Of a stretch of 64,000 bases of DNA, positions 61,606 through 64,000 are shown piece by piece. The stretch lies in contig DVEP01000035.1 of assembly GCA_015655975.1 (NCBI GenBank), positions 1 to 64,000 of the forward strand. The letters run 5' to 3'. A program made the translations under genes and the position numbers. The notes below the pieces were generated by a model. It did no database searches. It had not been told where the DNA came from and was given only the letters and a program-made list of their open reading frames with translations. How positions within the stretch are numbered: position 1 is the first letter of the stretch; the number at the start of each line of letters is the position of its first letter. This DNA is from Eubacterium sp. Lineage in GTDB: Bacteria; Bacillota; Clostridia; Oscillospirales; Acutalibacteraceae.

Positions 61606-64000
61606 TCAATTATTAGTATTAAACTTTAATCTTTTTTCACTGTTCACTTTTGTAACATTTCCTATCGGGTCAACAGTAAATTTTTCTATGTTTAAAAGCG
61701 TCTTTATACCTAAACTTTTTATTTTGTGTGTTCCGTCAGAATTAAAAACAGTTATAGATGCTGTACCTATATCAGAATTATTGTAATACAAGAACATACC
61801 GTTACCGTAAATCTCTTTTGGAAGCGTACTGTTTTTGTTGACTAAACTTAATTTCATATCTTTTTTTGCAGTAACACGAATTAAATCGTTTTGATAAAGT
61901 GAAAAGCAAAAGTCTTTGTCTTCCATTTCTTTCCATTCGTCGTATGATTTAAATGCAACACACGCCAAATTCGGCAACTCTTTTTTCACGGTGTCCGCAG
62001 TATAAATCGGCACAAAATAGTAGCCGTCATTTTCAACATGAAATACATCTATCCTTACCATTGAACCGTTATCTGCAATACCGTTTCCGTTTCTCACGGA
62101 AACATTCATTGTGGACTTTTTGATTGTTTTTACCTTTTTCACTATCGGTCCGTTTGTACCGTCCGACTTTGGCTTATAGAAAGGATTTTCATCGTTGAAG
62201 TCAGCAAAAGCCTTTTCACCGTTACCTCCGTACTCTTCAAGACGCTTTTTCAAAGCGTTGTAAAGCAACAAATCGCTCTCTTTGTCGTAGTAATTTTCAA
62301 TTTCACCGTCTTTCCCGAGTTTCAACTTTGTAAGAGGAACTTTTGAAACAGAATAGCCTTTGACCTTTCCCGAACGAATTGTATCCTCGTGAGCCACACC
62401 CTTTGTTTTTCTGTTCGGCATTCTTGATACAAAACACGGCTTAATGTTTTCAATATCTTCTGCGGAATAGTTCGGCAAGCGATACAGTTCTTTAATCATA
62501 TTATTGACATTCGTGCAAGTTCTTGCCTCAAGTTCCTTTCTGAAAGTCGGATATGGATACGGAAAACTGTCAGCAACTTCCCCTTCAGAATCGACAACTA
62601 TATTTTCAGAGTATTGCAACTCCTTATACTTGGAATACTTTGAAACTTTTTGTATCAAAGCATCTGTCGTACAGGCAATAACAGTTGCATCTACTGCATG
62701 GTGCAGGTCGCCGTCTTCTCTTATTTTTTTAATTCCCCATCTTTTTCTCAAGTACGAAGTTGTAGCACCGTTTACGGCTGTAACATGTTTTTTTCTTCCG
62801 TTTTCAAAATCTTCAAAAATCAAATGGTCATTAATGTAATTGTACAAAACTCTGCTCAAATACTTCGTATCGTTCAAAGTTCTTTCTTTAAACCCTTTAA
62901 ATTCATTTTCACTGATATTTTCTTTAAGCAGATTTTGTCTTTTTTTAAAGTTTTTGATATTTGCATTTACCCAAACTTTAAAGTTTTCTTGTTTTTCCCC
63001 TGTGAGATACTGCAATGGCAAACGAGTTCCTTTTTGTCTGTTTTCATTTGCAAAAACAAGAACTTTATTATTGTAACTGTCGTCAAAACTGATACTGTAA
63101 GGTACAATATGGTCAACATCGACATATCCGTCACTGAAAAGCAATTCATACTTAATAGGCTTTTGAGAATACGGACAAATTCCGTCCTGTTCTCTCCACA
63201 ATTTCAACTTAACTATATCTAATCCGCTTGCATTTGATTTGTGGAAATTATCATACAATTCATCCTTAATTTTAGAATTGTTCTCATTGTTTTTCTTGTT
63301 TTCGTTCTCTATGTCTTTTCTGTCAGCAAAGTTTTTGGAAAGTTCTCTTGCCAATTCAATGTTTATATATGTAGGACTGGTCCCTTGTTCTCTTATAATT
63401 GCATTTACAACTTTTATTGTCTGTGAAACGGCTCTTCTTACAACGGGGTTTGTAACATCTTCCAATTCATACGAAAAAGCAGGCAAGGTAAAACTTCTTT
63501 CGCCTTTATCGTGTGCTTTGAAATCAAATCCGACCTCTGCACACGCCTTATCATAAGTCAACCCTTTTTCTAAATAAGGAATAAGCATATCGCACGCTTT
63601 TACAGACAAATGTCCGAATTTTGAAAATGAACTTATATTTAAAATATAATCGTATAAAAACTCATCTATTTCAAAATCTTTCAATGCATTTAAAATCTTT
63701 GCATCATCTTTGTGAACAGTCAAAGCATATCCGATACAATTTAATTCTTCCCTTGAAAGTTTTTGAATGTACCCTTTTTGAAATTTATCAAGTGCTTTTC
63801 TGATATTGTGATACTGTTTCAGATATTCAAACTTTGACTTTTTTTCTGCTTCTTCAATTTCTTTAAATCCGTAAGAAACTGTTGAAAATCTTTTATCAGT
63901 TGAAATATCCAATTCTTTTCTTATTTTTGAATAATTTACACTCGGAGATTTATGGCACAATTCAAAGACTTTCGTTCTTTCTCCGTCTGTAAGAAAACGA
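61606..64000 (-). CDS. cas9: CRISPR-associated endonuclease Cas9 (N-terminus outside window)
   Basis: 798 codons are visible; the frame continues past the right edge (RFLTDGERTKVFEL precedes an internal TTG at 63960). RuvC-II is INIELARELS (near visible residue 214), the HNH nuclease has DVDHIVPYS with His near 297 and NENRQKG, and RuvC-III is DLHHAVDAT (near 433). A C-terminal wedge/PAM-interacting region of about 360 residues follows. The size implied, about 1070-1090 aa, and absence of csn2 fit subtype II-C. RuvC-I and the bridge helix must lie in the roughly 270-290 missing residues. It cuts DNA matching the crRNA spacer. Confidence 0.97.
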   Translation of the reverse strand, partial: RFLTDGERTKVFELCHKSPSVNYSKIRKELDISTDKRFSTVSYGFKEIEEAEKKSKFEYLKQYHNIRKALDKFQKGYIQKLSREELNCIGYALTVHKDDAKILNALKDFEIDEFLYDYILNISSFSKFGHLSVKACDMLIPYLEKGLTYDKACAEVGFDFKAHDKGERSFTLPAFSYELEDVTNPVVRRAVSQTIKVVNAIIREQGTSPTYINIELARELSKNFADRKDIENENKKNNENNSKIKDELYDNFHKSNASGLDIVKLKLWREQDGICPYSQKPIKYELLFSDGYVDVDHIVPYSISFDDSYNNKVLVFANENRQKGTRLPLQYLTGEKQENFKVWVNANIKNFKKRQNLLKENISENEFKGFKERTLNDTKYLSRVLYNYINDHLIFEDFENGRKKHVTAVNGATTSYLRKRWGIKKIREDGDLHHAVDATVIACTTDALIQKVSKYSKYKELQYSENIVVDSEGEVADSFPYPYPTFRKELEARTCTNVNNMIKELYRLPNYSAEDIENIKPCFVSRMPNRKTKGVAHEDTIRSGKVKGYSVSKVPLTKLKLGKDGEIENYYDKESDLLLYNALKKRLEEYGGNGEKAFADFNDENPFYKPKSDGTNGPIVKKVKTIKKSTMNVSVRNGNGIADNGSMVRIDVFHVENDGYYFVPIYTADTVKKELPNLACVAFKSYDEWKEMEDKDFCFSLYQNDLIRVTAKKDMKLSLVNKNSTLPKEIYGNGMFLYYNNSDIGTASITVFNSDGTHKIKSLGIKTLLNIEKFTVDPIGNVTKVNSEKRLKFNTNN

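Overview
The window reads as a low-GC, endospore-forming, fermentative member of the Clostridia (a Ruminococcaceae/Oscillospiraceae-like gut or rumen bacterium). Support for this: strong AGGAGG-type ribosome sites and frequent TTG/GTG starts, TTGACA-17-TATAAT-type promoters, a small acid-soluble spore protein, a gerA-type germinant receptor operon, two dockerin-bearing secreted proteins, and a darA-holB-ricT-trmN6-rsmI cluster that follows the Bacillus/Clostridium gene order. No rRNA, tRNA, transposase or phage gene was seen.

Layout. 1-9 kb: a cell-wall hydrolase running off the left edge, an HTH regulator, a D,D-carboxypeptidase, a phosphoesterase, a MATE exporter behind a structured leader with its own terminator, an ECF sigma/anti-sigma pair, and a VanZ-like protein with a small secreted protein. 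9-17 kb: leftward housekeeping genes (hydrolase, PflX-like radical SAM, rsmI, trmN6-like, ferredoxin, ricT, holB, darA, a membrane protein, citrate synthase). 17.6-22.4 kb: a gerAA-AB-AC operon on the minus strand, then DUF421 and DUF4363 genes on the plus strand.

22.4-39.2 kb is the most unusual region. A leftward run of secreted proteins (1788, 376 and 669 aa) ends in a 33-aa peptide. It faces a rightward gene for a 2342-aa secreted protein made of three large internal repeats. The 1788- and 376-aa proteins end in the same carboxypeptidase-regulatory-like plus dockerin module. No catalytic domain is recognisable in any of them, so a scaffold, adhesion or surface-layer role is inferred, not shown.

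39-58 kb: a Nudix hydrolase, a membrane-anchored GH27 alpha-galactosidase, a TM2 protein, a hexuronate operon (uxaC-kdgK-eda), ilvC, a DUF815 ATPase, a response regulator-histidine kinase-HtrA envelope-stress operon, an acetyltransferase, a YlmH-like RNA-binding protein, a rhodanese lipoprotein, a glycerophosphodiesterase, asparagine synthetase and dTDP-glucose dehydratase. Together the alpha-galactosidase, the uronate pathway and the dockerins suggest growth on plant polysaccharides.

58.7-64 kb: a spore protein, an unrecognised Zn-ribbon-like protein, then a short CRISPR array (four good repeats plus one decayed repeat) convergent with cas2, cas1 and a cas9 truncated by the right edge. The gene set (no csn2), repeat form and Cas9 layout point to type II-C. 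Each repeat ends in an extended -10 promoter (TGGTATAAT). A partial anti-repeat followed by a terminator lies just after the last repeat and is a weak tracrRNA candidate.
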